A stretch of 64,000 nt of DNA from positions 1-64,000 of the forward strand of contig NZ_JAAMRE010000001.1 of NCBI RefSeq assembly GCF_013522705.1, given 5' to 3'. Under the pieces are notes generated by a model. It made no database searches, was not told where the DNA came from, and saw only the letters and a list, made by a program, of their open reading frames with translations. The stretch comes from Pseudomonas lurida (GTDB lineage Bacteria > Pseudomonadota > Gammaproteobacteria > Pseudomonadales > Pseudomonadaceae). A program made the position numbers and the translations under genes. Shown here piece after piece: positions 9,391-17,670 of this stretch (the first letter of the stretch is position 1; every line of letters starts with the position of its first letter).

Positions 9391-9552
9391 ATGAATCGCC
9401 AGAAAAAACTGCAACAGCTGTTCAAGGCCAAGGCCAAAAAGGCCAGCGCCAAATTGGCACCCAAAAGCAAGGACCGCTACATCAGCAAGGCCGAGCGGGA
9501 AAAGCTGGCGGCCGAGGCCGCACAGGCGCCAAGCGTTTGCCCGGAGGACTGA
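9391..9552 (+). CDS. DUF2986 mini-protein
   Basis: 53 aa, highly basic: MNRQKKLQQLFKAKAKKA start, then LAPKSKDRYISKAEREKLA, matching the small DUF2986 family of gamma-proteobacteria. Function is unknown; the Lys-rich composition suggests nucleic-acid or ribosome contact, an inference only. A weak ribosome site (CCAGGTAACTACCT) precedes the ATG. The stop is 1 bp from the stop of the convergent YeeE gene. Confidence 0.8.
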   Translation: MNRQKKLQQLFKAKAKKASAKLAPKSKDRYISKAEREKLAAEAAQAPSVCPED

Positions 9553-9553
9553 T

Positions 9554-10765
9554 TCAGCAACCGCTCAGCGCCACCTGGGGCCGCTCGCCCGCAAAGAAAA
9601 ACGGCCGCAGGCGCACACCCACGCTGTTACCGATAAACGCCGCCACCAGCCACACCCAGCCATGCAGGCTGCCCGAGGCGATGCCGCTGAAGTAGGCGCC
9701 GATGTTGCAGCCGTACGCCAGGCGCGACCCGTAGCCGAGCAGCAGCCCGCCGATCACCGCCGCCAGCAGCGAACGCGCCGGGATCTTCAGGCTGGGGGCA
9801 AAACGCCCGGCCAGGCCGGCAGCCAGCAGCGCACCGAGGACGATGCCGATGTCCATGACGCTGGTGATGTCTTCCCATACCGGCGCGGCCAGGGCCTTGG
9901 CATTGCCCGGCATTTGCCAGAACGCCCAGCTGGCCACGTCCACACCCAAGCCGCTCGCCACCTTGGCGCCCCACAGCGCGAATGCCGACGTAATCCCCCA
10001 CGGCCGCCCGGCCAGCGCCAAGGTGGCGTAGTTGAGCAGCGCCAGGCCAATCGCGCCCCACACCAATGGCCAAGGCCCGCGCAGGAAGCGACGCAAGCCG
10101 TGATGTTCGCTCGTGACGCCCGCTTCCAGCTGGCCGTGACGGCGTTTTTCCAAGCGCACGGTGACGGCCGTAATGATCGCAAACATGGCCAGGCTGGCGA
10201 GCAGCGCGGGCATTACGCCGAAGCTTTTGACGATGGACACCGCCGGGAACGCCGGCAGCGCAAACCACCAATCCACATGGTGCGTGGCGATCAGCGAGCC
10301 GCAGATAAAGAACAACAGGGTCACCAGCATGCGTGCATTACCGCCGCCCACCGTGAACAACGTGCCCGAGGCGCACCCGCCGCCCAACTGCATGCCGATG
10401 CCGAAAATAAACGCGCCAACCACCACCGACACCCCGGCCGGCGCCACCAGCCCGACCACCGGTTGCCCGAACAAGGTGCCCGCCCCCAGCGCCGGGAAAA
10501 ACAGCAGCACCGCCAGCGCCAGCATCACCATTTGCGCCCGCAGGCCGGCGCCACGGCGATCATTGATAAACACGCGCCAGGCGGAGGTGAAACCGAAGGC
10601 AGCGTGGTAGAGGGTCAGGCCCAGTGCGGCGCCGACCACCAGCAACAGCACCTGGCGCGAGTCGACGCTGCTTTGCAGGAACAAGGCGCCCAGCACCAGG
10701 ATCATAAAGGCCACCAACGGTGCGACAGGCCGGCGCGCGGGAGCGAGAGGAAGCGAGGTGCTCAT
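9554..10765 (-). CDS. YeeE/YedE family sulfur-compound transporter
   Basis: 403 aa polytopic membrane protein with two homologous halves. Each half carries the Gly/Cys signature of the family: GIGMQLGGGCASGTLFTVGGG in the first half and GGLLLGYGSRLAYGCNIGAYFSGI in the second. Conserved Cys residues in these loops relay thiosulfate or a related sulfur species across the inner membrane in characterised members (TsuA-like). The N-terminus (SLPLAPARRPVAPL) precedes the first helix. It stands alone, with no TusA/YeeD partner adjacent, and is divergent from the DUF1289 gene. Confidence 0.9.
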   Translation of the reverse strand: MSTSLPLAPARRPVAPLVAFMILVLGALFLQSSVDSRQVLLLVVGAALGLTLYHAAFGFTSAWRVFINDRRGAGLRAQMVMLALAVLLFFPALGAGTLFGQPVVGLVAPAGVSVVVGAFIFGIGMQLGGGCASGTLFTVGGGNARMLVTLLFFICGSLIATHHVDWWFALPAFPAVSIVKSFGVMPALLASLAMFAIITAVTVRLEKRRHGQLEAGVTSEHHGLRRFLRGPWPLVWGAIGLALLNYATLALAGRPWGITSAFALWGAKVASGLGVDVASWAFWQMPGNAKALAAPVWEDITSVMDIGIVLGALLAAGLAGRFAPSLKIPARSLLAAVIGGLLLGYGSRLAYGCNIGAYFSGIASGSLHGWVWLVAAFIGNSVGVRLRPFFFAGERPQVALSGC

Positions 10766-10895
10766 GAGGTATCTCGGTTGGTTTGAAGAGGTGATTGCGA
10801 ACGGGTGAGTATAACCTGTGGGCGCTGTCGAGCTTCAGCGAGGCGGCGATCGCGCTGACAGGATGCGTCCCTTTACGGTTTTGCGAGGTGAAATC

Positions 10896-11075
10896 TTGGC
10901 TAAAGACATCGAAAACCCCTGCGTCTCCACTTGCCAGCTCAGCGGCGACCTGTGCGTCAGCTGCGGGCGCAGCAAGGACGAGATCCGCAAGTGGAAACGC
11001 ATGAAACGCCCCGAAAAAATGGCCGCGGTGCAACGCGCAACCCAACGCTTGAAAGCGTTGAAAAAAGCCAGGTAA
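10896..11075 (+). CDS. DUF1289 small Cys-rich protein
   Basis: 59 aa. A cysteine pattern at positions 9, 13, 20 and 23 (NPCVSTC, GDLCVSC) is followed by a Lys/Arg-rich helix (GRSKDEIRKWKRM), the DUF1289 signature, probably a metal- or Fe-S-binding mini-protein. I place the start at TTG 10896 because GAGGTGA lies 4 nt upstream and the family begins directly with the KDIENPC segment. Longer frames to 10818 read through untypical sequence. It is divergent from the YeeE gene. Confidence 0.85.
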   Translation: MAKDIENPCVSTCQLSGDLCVSCGRSKDEIRKWKRMKRPEKMAAVQRATQRLKALKKAR

Positions 11076-11084
11076 GCCGCTTGA

Positions 11085-11882
11085 TCAGGTGCGCCCGACC
11101 GACCCCGACACCGGCAGATTACCCAGCAGTTTAAGCCCGGTGCTTTTCACGAAGGCGTCGTAGTCCATGGGCTTTTGAATGCGGGTCTCGGCGTTGGGCA
11201 ACACGTAGGCCCAGGCGCGCTGGGACGATGCGTCGTACACCAGCTTGAACAGCCGCGTCGGCACCCAGACCTGGTTGGCACCGATGGTGCCGTAGCCCTC
11301 GTCGAACAACGGCCCGGTGAACACGTACACGTCGCCGCCGGCGCGCAAGGCGAACTTGCGCACATCGGCCTCGACCTTGCTCCAGATCTTGCGGTTGTTG
11401 GTGGGGTCCTGGGGCACCATGTTCGACAGCGCAAACGACTGGGCCATGGCCTTGGCGTCGGGTGCATCGGCAGCGGGGGATTGATGGCCGCGATCCATGG
11501 CCGGTTGCAGGCCACGGTAGTCGCTCAGCTCCGCGCGCGCGCCCTTGGGAATGCGCGGGTCCGCATAGAAATGGTTGGTACGTTCTTCGCCTTTCGCGTC
11601 CTTGAGCTGGCGCGCGTTGAGACGCTCCACCACCACCAGCGGCGTCTTGCTGGTCTGCGAATACAGCACCGCGAAATGGTCGGAGCACAACGCCAGGGGT
11701 TTCATGCCGGCGGGGATGGTCGCGGTTTTGATCGGCGTCGCGCCTGGAAAGACATCGGCGCAGTGGTCGAACGACAATTGTCGTTCCTGAGGGGAGTAAA
11801 GGTCTATCGCGCCACGAGCCTGTGCCCCGGCTGAAAACAAAACAAAGGCCGATAGCCCAACTGCAATTTTGCGTAGGTGCAT
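11085..11882 (-). CDS. Secreted DNA/RNA non-specific endonuclease (NUC1/EndoG type)
   Basis: 265 aa. Residues 1-22 are a Sec signal peptide ending AQA. The catalytic DRGH motif is at residues 130-133 (MDRGHQSPAAD; His132-133 region is the general base site). The metal-binding Asn segment NMVPQDPTNNRKIWSKVE follows. The beta-beta-alpha-metal nuclease fold continues with VYVFTGPLF and VWVPTRLFKLVYD. The periplasmic or extracellular enzyme degrades DNA and RNA for nutrient recovery or defence. No immunity gene is adjacent, consistent with an exported scavenging nuclease rather than a bacteriocin. Confidence 0.9.
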   Translation of the reverse strand: MHLRKIAVGLSAFVLFSAGAQARGAIDLYSPQERQLSFDHCADVFPGATPIKTATIPAGMKPLALCSDHFAVLYSQTSKTPLVVVERLNARQLKDAKGEERTNHFYADPRIPKGARAELSDYRGLQPAMDRGHQSPAADAPDAKAMAQSFALSNMVPQDPTNNRKIWSKVEADVRKFALRAGGDVYVFTGPLFDEGYGTIGANQVWVPTRLFKLVYDASSQRAWAYVLPNAETRIQKPMDYDAFVKSTGLKLLGNLPVSGSVGRT

Positions 11883-11975
11883 GGATTGAATCTTCGAAAG
11901 AGAGTGACGCGGCAGGCCCCGCGTACGGGGCCAAGTGAATGATATTTCGAGGATTATGGACTAACGAATGTCAGA

Positions 11976-13193
11976 TTAGTGCCCGAGCGATGTAGGTTTT
12001 CCCGCACCCCGCGCGCCCGGCTTGAAGCCATGGGCGCTGGCCGCCCAGGCAATGGCAAACGCCACGCCCACCAATAGCAGCATCGCCCACGCAAATGCGG
12101 CCACACCCCACGTGTCCAGCAGCACCCCACCTGCCACGCCGCTGCCCGCGATCGCGCTGTTCCACGCCACCACGTTCAGCGACAACGCCACATCCGCGCC
12201 ATCCCCCGCCGCATCCGCCAGGGCGGTTTGCAGCAAGGTCGCGGCACCGCCGAAGCTCAGGCCCCATACCGCCACGCCGAGGTAGATCACCTGCGGCACC
12301 TGCCCCAGCAAACCGAATAGCACGCTTACCGCCGCGAACGTCGCCAGGCTCACCAGCACAGTGTTGCGTAATAACGGCTCGACCAGTCTGGCCGTGACCC
12401 AAATGCCCGCTAACGCGGCGATGCCGAAGACCAGCAGGACCAGGTCCACGCGCTCGGCCAGGCCCGCCGGCGTCACGAATGGAGCAATGTAGGTGTACAG
12501 AATGTTGTGGGCCAACATCCAACTGATCACCACTGCCAGCACCGGGCGTACGCCCGGCGTGGTCAATACCTTGCGCAATGAGCGGCGTTGATGCGCGGGC
12601 TGCGGCGCGAAGTCCGGGACTTTCACCAACACCCAGCCGATCAGCACCAGGCTCACGCCCGACATCAGCCCAAAGGTGGTGCGCCAGCCCACCAGGCCAC
12701 CGAGCCAGGTGCCCAGCGGCACACCCAGCGACAGCGCAATCGGCGTACCCACCATCGCCAACGCCAGCGCCCTGCCCTGTTGATGCGGCGCGACCATGCG
12801 CCGTGCGTAACCAGCCAGCAGGCTCCAGGCCAGCCCCGCCGCCACCCCGGCGAAAAAGCGCGCCACCAGGGTTACGCCATAGTGGGACGACAACGCGGTG
12901 ATGGAATTGAACAGCAGGAAGCCGACGATGGTCAGCAGCAACACGTTGCGCCGGCGCCAGCCGCGAGTGGCAATGGTCATGGGGATCACCGCCAGCACCG
13001 ACCCCAGCGCATACGCGGTGACCATCTGCCCGGCCATCGACGGCGAAATCTCCAGGCCGTCACTGATCAACGGCAACAGGCCGGCGGGCAGGGTTTCGGT
13101 GACGATGCAGATGAAACCGGTCATCGCCAGCGCGAGCAAGGCGCCGATGGGCAAGCGGTCGGACGAAGCCGATAACGTCAGTGAGGGGGTCAC
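11976..13193 (-). CDS. MFS transporter, DHA1 family
   Basis: 405 aa, 12 membrane helices. The family start FICIVTETLPAGLLPLISDGLEIS, the TM4-5 ALAMVGTPIALSLGVPLGTWLGGLVGWR antiporter motif and a charged central loop (VKVPDFAPQPAHQRRS) mark a drug:H+ antiporter. The start is GTG 13193, preceded by AAGGAG at 8 nt. It is divergent from a TetR regulator with a shared 123 bp control region carrying an inverted repeat, so it is very likely induced when its substrate releases TetR. Confidence 0.9.
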   Translation of the reverse strand: MTPSLTLSASSDRLPIGALLALAMTGFICIVTETLPAGLLPLISDGLEISPSMAGQMVTAYALGSVLAVIPMTIATRGWRRRNVLLLTIVGFLLFNSITALSSHYGVTLVARFFAGVAAGLAWSLLAGYARRMVAPHQQGRALALAMVGTPIALSLGVPLGTWLGGLVGWRTTFGLMSGVSLVLIGWVLVKVPDFAPQPAHQRRSLRKVLTTPGVRPVLAVVISWMLAHNILYTYIAPFVTPAGLAERVDLVLLVFGIAALAGIWVTARLVEPLLRNTVLVSLATFAAVSVLFGLLGQVPQVIYLGVAVWGLSFGGAATLLQTALADAAGDGADVALSLNVVAWNSAIAGSGVAGGVLLDTWGVAAFAWAMLLLVGVAFAIAWAASAHGFKPGARGAGKPTSLGH

Positions 13194-13221
13194 GGGAAAC
13201 TCCTTGAGGAACGGATTTAGA

Positions 13222-13287
13222 TACTGATCGATACAAATGTTGCAGGGGACCGCAACGCGTTGTCAACGACTTATGTATCGACTAGTA
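13222..13287. promoter_or_regulatory. Inverted-repeat operator between MFS exporter and TetR gene
   Basis: TACTGATCGATACA (13222-13235) and TGTATCGACTAGTA (13274-13287) are inverted copies matching at 12 of 14 positions, separated by 38 bp. They lie within the 123 bp divergent promoter region, one copy near each start. This is the expected layout for two TetR dimer sites, or one looped site, controlling both genes. Confidence 0.55.
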
Positions 13288-13316
13288 TTTATCTCGTTTT
13301 GCAAAGGAGACGTCAC

Positions 13317-13967
13317 ATGGCACAAATGGGCCGCCCACGTAGTTTTGACCGTGAACAGGCCGTGGAACAGGCCCTGCATCTGTTCTGGCAGCACGGCTAT
13401 GACGCCACTTCCCTGGCCCAGCTCAAGGCCGGACTGGGCGGCGGCATTTCCGCGCCCAGTTTTTACGCCGCCTTCGGCTCTAAAGAAGCGTTGTTCGAGG
13501 AGTGCGTGCAGCGCTACCTGGCCACCTACGCCCAAGTTACCGAATGCCTGTGGGACGAATCCCTGTCGCCGCGCCAAGCCATCGAAACCGCACTGCGCCA
13601 ATCGGTACGCATGCAATGCGAAGACGGCCACCCCAAGGGCTGCATGGTGGCGCTCGGCGTGATGAGCGCGCCAAGCCCGGAGAACGCGCGGGTGGCGAAT
13701 GCGCTGAGCCAGTCGAGGTTGCGCACGCGGGCCGGGATTGTGGCGTGTGTGGAACGGGCTGTGCGTGATGGCGAGTTGCCTCAGACGACCGAGGCTGCGG
13801 TGATGGCGAGCGTGTTTGACAGTTTTTTGCAGGGGGTGTCGATCCTGGCGCGGGATAACGTGCCCCATGCAAGACTCGATGCAGCAATCAGCCAACTGCT
13901 GGTGACGTGGGACGTCGCGGCCTCTACCGTGGCGCCCGCGGGGCGTGAAGTGGGTTGCGAAAAATAA
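13317..13967 (+). CDS. TetR/AcrR family transcriptional regulator
   Basis: 216 aa from ATG 13317, chosen for AAAGGAG upstream and because the protein then begins with MGRPRSFDREQAVEQALHLFWQHGYDATSLAQL, the classic TetR HTH entry. The HTH continues GISAPSFYAAFGSKEALFEECV. The C-terminal ligand pocket starts about residue 70 and contains the CEDGHPKGCMVA segment seen in the LmrA/YxaF-AcrR-like branch, with two Cys that could sense electrophiles. It is divergent from the MFS exporter and probably its repressor. Its stop codon is part of the terminator hairpin. Confidence 0.9.
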   Translation: MAQMGRPRSFDREQAVEQALHLFWQHGYDATSLAQLKAGLGGGISAPSFYAAFGSKEALFEECVQRYLATYAQVTECLWDESLSPRQAIETALRQSVRMQCEDGHPKGCMVALGVMSAPSPENARVANALSQSRLRTRAGIVACVERAVRDGELPQTTEAAVMASVFDSFLQGVSILARDNVPHARLDAAISQLLVTWDVAASTVAPAGREVGCEK

Positions 13968-13990
13968 AGGCGCTCCGAAGAGCGCCTTTA
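13965..13990. terminator. Bidirectional hairpin terminator
   Basis: A perfect 10-bp stem TAAAGGCGCT / AGCGCCTTTA with loop CCGAAG. A-rich sequence on the left and T/A on the right make it usable for both the TetR gene (+) and the hsp20 gene (-). The left arm contains the TetR stop codon. Confidence 0.85.
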
Positions 13991-14002
13991 TTCATTGCTG
14001 TA

Positions 14003-14461
14003 TTACTGCTCGCTGATCGACTTCACGTCAGCCTTGCTCGCACCGCCAATCGCAATACGCTTAGGCTTGGCTTCCTCCGGCACGACTCTGAGCAGATCAA
14101 TGCTCAACAAGCCATTGGAGAGCTGCGCGCCCTGCACTTCGATGTGGTCGACCAGGCGGAACGACAAGCGGAACGCGCGCTGGGCGATACCTTGGTGCAG
14201 GTAGGTGACGTTTTCATCGTGTTCGCGCTTGCCGCCGGCGACGGTCAACACACCTTTTTCTACCTGGATCTCCAGGTCGTCCTCCACCAGGCCGGCAGCT
14301 GCGATAACGATCCGATAGTGGTCATCACCGTGCTTTTCGACGTTATGGGGTGGGTACGTGGTACCGGCCTCGCTGCGAAGCGCCGATTCAAAAAGGTCGT
14401 TGAAACGGTCAAAGCCAACGGAGTGGCGGAACAGTGGGGCCAACGAGAGAGTAGTAGCCAT
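14003..14461 (-). CDS. ibpA: Small heat shock protein, Hsp20/IbpA family
   Basis: 152 aa. Short N-terminal arm (LAPLFRHSVGFDRFNDLFES), alpha-crystallin domain from about residue 38 (YPPHNVEKHGDDHYRIVIAAAG) to about 135, with QRAFRLSFRL, and a C-terminal PKRIAI segment that carries the I-x-I docking motif. It is an ATP-independent holdase that binds unfolding proteins and hands them to DnaK/ClpB. A ribosome site AGGAGA precedes ATG 14461. The upstream leader contains a stable hairpin and a SD-pairing segment, and a CTTGAAA heat-shock -35 is visible. Several pseudomonads have more than one ibp gene, so the symbol denotes family rather than strict orthology. Confidence 0.9.
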   Translation of the reverse strand: MATTLSLAPLFRHSVGFDRFNDLFESALRSEAGTTYPPHNVEKHGDDHYRIVIAAAGLVEDDLEIQVEKGVLTVAGGKREHDENVTYLHQGIAQRAFRLSFRLVDHIEVQGAQLSNGLLSIDLLRVVPEEAKPKRIAIGGASKADVKSISEQ

Positions 14462-14530
14462 TGCAAAATCTCCTGAGTTTTCTCCAAGTGATTTGATACG
14501 CGACCCGTATTCGGCATCGCGTAAAACCTA
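14462..14530 (-). promoter_or_regulatory. Candidate ROSE-like RNA thermometer in the hsp20 leader
   Basis: The transcribed leader (minus strand) holds a stable hairpin at 14523-14497: TACGCGA / TCGCGTA arms with an inner CCG/CGG stem and AATA loop. Then, next to the start codon, CTTGGAG-AAAA-CTCAGGAG follows, where GAG pairs with CTC and the U's can wobble-pair with the GG of the Shine-Dalgarno. This stable-upstream plus weak SD-occluding hairpin layout is that of ROSE thermometers known for ibpA genes. Confidence 0.45.
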
Positions 14531-14557
14531 AGTAGGTTCAGGGGGAAAAATTTCAAG
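14529..14557 (-). promoter_or_regulatory. Candidate heat-shock (sigma-32) promoter of hsp20
   Basis: On the minus strand CTTGAAA (14557-14551) matches the sigma-32 -35 exactly. About 13 nt downstream CCTACTTA (near 14536-14529) is a degenerate CCCCAT-like -10. The -10 is weak, so confidence is moderate. Confidence 0.4.
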
Positions 14558-14629
14558 CGCCGACCAAAAAAAATTTTCGCGGCGGATGACTGGCTGTTCG
14601 GCCCCTCGGAAGGGGCGTGCTGGGCAGGC

Positions 14630-16483
14630 CTATTCAGTGGTCTCGGCCACCCCCTGATCCTCCCCCAGAAACCCGCCGCTCTGGTGGTGCCATAAGCGCG
14701 CATACGTGCCGTTCTTCCTGAGCAGTTCAGCGTGGGTGCCTTGCTCGATGATACGGCCGTTATCCATGACGATAAGCCTGTCCATGGCCGCAATCGTGGA
14801 CAGCCGATGGGCGATGGCAATGACGGTCTTGCCCTTCATCATTTCATCGAGGCTTTCCTGGATGGCGACTTCCACTTCTGAATCCAGCGCGCTGGTGGCC
14901 TCGTCAAGCAGCAGGATCGGAGCGTTCTTGAGCATCACTCGGGCGATGGCGACCCGTTGACGCTGGCCGCCGGACAGCTTGATGCCACGCTCGCCAACCA
15001 GCGTGTCGTAGCCAGAGTGACCTTGCTTATCGCTCAGTTGGCTGATGAAACCGTCGGCCTGGGCACTGGCTGCAGCACTGCGGATTTGCTCATCGGTCGC
15101 GTCGGGGCGCCCATAGGCGATGTTGTCGCGAATCGAGCGGTGCAGCAGGGACGTGTCCTGGGTGACCATGCCGATAGCGCTGCGCAGGCTGTCCTGAGTG
15201 ACCTGCGCGATATTTTGCCCATCGATGCAGATCTGCCCCTTGTCCACGTCATAGAAGCGCAACAACAGGTTGATGAGCGTGGATTTACCGGCGCCGGAAC
15301 GCCCTACCAGGCCGATCTTTTCGCCTGGGCGGATGTTCAGGCTCAGGCCCTCGAGGACCTGGCGTTCGCCGTTGTAATTGAAGCTCACATTGTCGAAGGT
15401 CACCGCGCCGCCGCTGGTTACCAGCGTGGCGGCGTCCGGCGCGTCCTGCACCTTGGGCCCGCGGGTCAAGGTTTGCATGCCATCCTGCACGGTGCCGATA
15501 TTTTCGAACAGCGAGGTCATCTGCCACATGATCCAGTGCGACATGCCGTTGACGCGCAGCGCCATGGCGGTAATTGCGGCTACCGCGCCGGTGCCGACTT
15601 CGCCTTGGTGCCACAGCCATAGGGCATAACCGCCCGCGCCCATGATCAGCGCGACCACCAATGCCTGATTGACGATCTCGAACTGACTGACCAGGCGCAT
15701 CTGGCGAAAGCCGGTCTGCTTGAAATCCTCCATCGCCGCGCGCGCGAAATGCGCCTCACGCTTTGAGTGGGAGAACAACTTCACGGTGGTGATGTTGGTG
15801 TAGGCGTCAGAAATGCGCCCGGTCATTGATGACCGCGCATTGGCCTGTTCCTGCCCGACTTTGCCCAGGCGCGGCACGAAGTACCACATGGCCAGGCCGA
15901 ATAACGCCAACCAGCCAATGAAAGGCAGCATCAATTTGGGATCAAAGCCGCCGGCCAGCGTGATAAGCGCGATGAAGTACACGCCGATTCCAGGCGCCAT
16001 CTCGATCAGGGTGAACAGCACCTCGCGTACCGACAGCGCCGTCTGCATTACCTTAGTGGTGACGCGGCCGGAGAACTCATCGGAGAAAAAGGAAAGGCTC
16101 TGTCGCAGCATCAGTCGATGGAAATCCCAACGCAGCCGCAACGGCAGATTGATCGCCAATATCTGGTGCTGCACCATCGTGCGCAGCGCAACCAGGCCGA
16201 TACTGGTCACCAGCACGATACCGATCCCCCACAGCACCCGGCTTTCCTGCCCGGCTGCATCGCCGCCGGCTTGCCAGGTCGACAGCAGGTCCACGACCTG
16301 TCCGAGAAAAGAAAACAGCCAGGCCTCGTAAATCGACACACCGGCGCTGAGCAGCGCGAGCACGACGATATAACCACGGGCACCACGGGTGCAGGCCCAT
16401 AAAAATCGCGCCAGGCCTTCCGGAGGCGGGGGAGTCTCGTCGGGCGGGAAAGGGTCGAGCCGTTGTTCGAATACGCGAAGCAT
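14630..16483 (-). CDS. ABC exporter, fused permease/ATPase (MsbA/MdlB type)
   Basis: 617 aa half-transporter. Six membrane helices occupy about residues 35-330. The nucleotide-binding domain follows with Walker A GLVGRSGAGKSTL, Q-loop MVTQDTSLLH, signature LSGGQRQRVAIARV, Walker B ILLLDEATSALD and switch His in IAHRLSTI. It functions as a dimer exporting a lipid, peptide or drug. GGAGAA precedes ATG 16483. It stands alone and its substrate is unknown. The gene is divergent from the DUF1206 membrane protein. Confidence 0.92.
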   Translation of the reverse strand: MLRVFEQRLDPFPPDETPPPPEGLARFLWACTRGARGYIVVLALLSAGVSIYEAWLFSFLGQVVDLLSTWQAGGDAAGQESRVLWGIGIVLVTSIGLVALRTMVQHQILAINLPLRLRWDFHRLMLRQSLSFFSDEFSGRVTTKVMQTALSVREVLFTLIEMAPGIGVYFIALITLAGGFDPKLMLPFIGWLALFGLAMWYFVPRLGKVGQEQANARSSMTGRISDAYTNITTVKLFSHSKREAHFARAAMEDFKQTGFRQMRLVSQFEIVNQALVVALIMGAGGYALWLWHQGEVGTGAVAAITAMALRVNGMSHWIMWQMTSLFENIGTVQDGMQTLTRGPKVQDAPDAATLVTSGGAVTFDNVSFNYNGERQVLEGLSLNIRPGEKIGLVGRSGAGKSTLINLLLRFYDVDKGQICIDGQNIAQVTQDSLRSAIGMVTQDTSLLHRSIRDNIAYGRPDATDEQIRSAAASAQADGFISQLSDKQGHSGYDTLVGERGIKLSGGQRQRVAIARVMLKNAPILLLDEATSALDSEVEVAIQESLDEMMKGKTVIAIAHRLSTIAAMDRLIVMDNGRIIEQGTHAELLRKNGTYARLWHHQSGGFLGEDQGVAETTE

Positions 16484-16609
16484 GGGGTTCTCCAGAACGG
16501 TCTAGTGAGGGGATTCTGGCATTTAAAGGATGGCTTGAGGGCGTATCGGGATAGAACCCCTCCCGGCAAGAAGGGTCTGCTCTTGAATCAGATCTCAGGA
16601 ATCCATCGA

Positions 16610-17422
16610 ATGTCAGCGCAAAACAGTCTTGTGATACTTGCTCGAGGAGGCTATGCCGCCCGGGGCGTGCTGTATCTGATCATCGGTATCTTCGCACTGC
16701 TGGCAGCCCAGGATTCGACCAAACCCAAGGATAGCCACAAGAGCCTGGAAGCCGTGCTCAGCCAACCGTTCGGCTATTTTTTAATTGGGATTGTGGTAGC
16801 AGGCCTGCTCTCATTCGCGTGTTGGCGCGTGCTGCAGGCTACCCGCGACGTCGATCATCACGGCAAGGAATTCAAGGGCCTGGTGATTCGAACCGGTTTA
16901 TTTGCCGGGGGGATGGTCAATGGCGCTCTGGCGTTTTTTGCGCTGGGTCTACTGATAAGCGGCATTAAAAGCTCGGGCAATTCCACGGGGCAGGCCAAAG
17001 ACTGGCTGTCCCATCTGTTGTCTTGGGAACACTCGAACATGCTGGTGTACCTGATCGCCCTCATTCCGCTCGGAGTGGGCATTGCTCACATCATCAAGGG
17101 CTGGAAGGCATCGTTCGAAAAATATTTTGAGGCCGACGAAGATGTCATGCGCTACGTGCGCCCCGTCTCACGATTCGGACTGATCGCCCGTGGCGTGGTG
17201 TTTTTAGAAATTGCCGTGTTATTGGCGATCAGCGGTTCCACTTATCAAGCCATGGACCCACCCGGTATGAAAGAGGCACTGGATGCGCTCCAGAACCTAC
17301 CCGCTGGGTGGTTGATCTTGATGGTGATGGCCCTGGGGCTGATTGCTTTTTCGGCTTACAGTTTCTCTGAAGCGTGCTGGCGCAAAATCAACATGGATGT
17401 GCCGGGGGTGGCGAGGACGTAA
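16610..17422 (+). CDS. DUF1206 integral membrane protein
   Basis: 270 aa from ATG 16610; AGGA precedes it, and upstream codons from 16463 are antisense to the ABC gene start. The DUF1206 fold is a threefold repeat of about 85-90 residues, each opening with R-x-G-x-x-A/R-G. The copies are ARGGYAARGVLYLIIG, VIRTGLFAGGMVNGAL and VSRFGLIARGVVFLEIA. Six membrane helices result. Function is unknown. It is monocistronic. Confidence 0.85.
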   Translation: MSAQNSLVILARGGYAARGVLYLIIGIFALLAAQDSTKPKDSHKSLEAVLSQPFGYFLIGIVVAGLLSFACWRVLQATRDVDHHGKEFKGLVIRTGLFAGGMVNGALAFFALGLLISGIKSSGNSTGQAKDWLSHLLSWEHSNMLVYLIALIPLGVGIAHIIKGWKASFEKYFEADEDVMRYVRPVSRFGLIARGVVFLEIAVLLAISGSTYQAMDPPGMKEALDALQNLPAGWLILMVMALGLIAFSAYSFSEACWRKINMDVPGVART

Positions 17423-17497
17423 GACCGTGTTCATTCATAGCGGGATTAGAGACGCGTTCATGCTGTGAGCTTTGACTCCGCCGGAAAAATCCAAGGC

Positions 17498-17524
17498 AAA
17501 AAAAAACCTGCATCGCTGCAGGCT
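17498..17524 (-). terminator. Rho-independent terminator of tRNA-Asn
   Basis: On the minus strand stem CCTGCA-GCGA-TGCAGG (17522-17507) is followed by a run of nine T (17506-17498), directly downstream of the tRNA. Confidence 0.9.
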
Positions 17525-17534
17525 TTTCCCTATC

Positions 17535-17610
17535 TGGCTCCACGACCTGGACTCGAACCAGGGACCCAATGATTAACAGTCATTTGCTCTACCAACTGAG
17601 CTATCGCGGA
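17535..17610 (-). tRNA. tRNA-Asn (anticodon GTT)
   Basis: 76 nt including an encoded CCA. Acceptor TCCGCGA pairs with TCGTGGA (one G-T pair), discriminator G. The D-arm GCTCAGTTGGTAGAGC, anticodon loop CTGTTAA and T-arm GGTTCGAGTCC are canonical. Confidence 0.97.
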
Positions 17611-17670
17611 ATGCGCCGTATGTTACTGATTGAAAAGGAGAAGTCAAGCATTGCCTGGTAAACGGAGCGT

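Noticed and set aside
11085..11882. Bacteriocin nuclease with immunity gene
   Set aside because: A Sec signal peptide and no adjacent immunity gene make a secreted scavenging nuclease more likely.
17535..17610. tRNA-Asn as an integration site for an island
   Set aside because: No integrase and no repeated tRNA 3' end seen nearby; flanking genes are ordinary.
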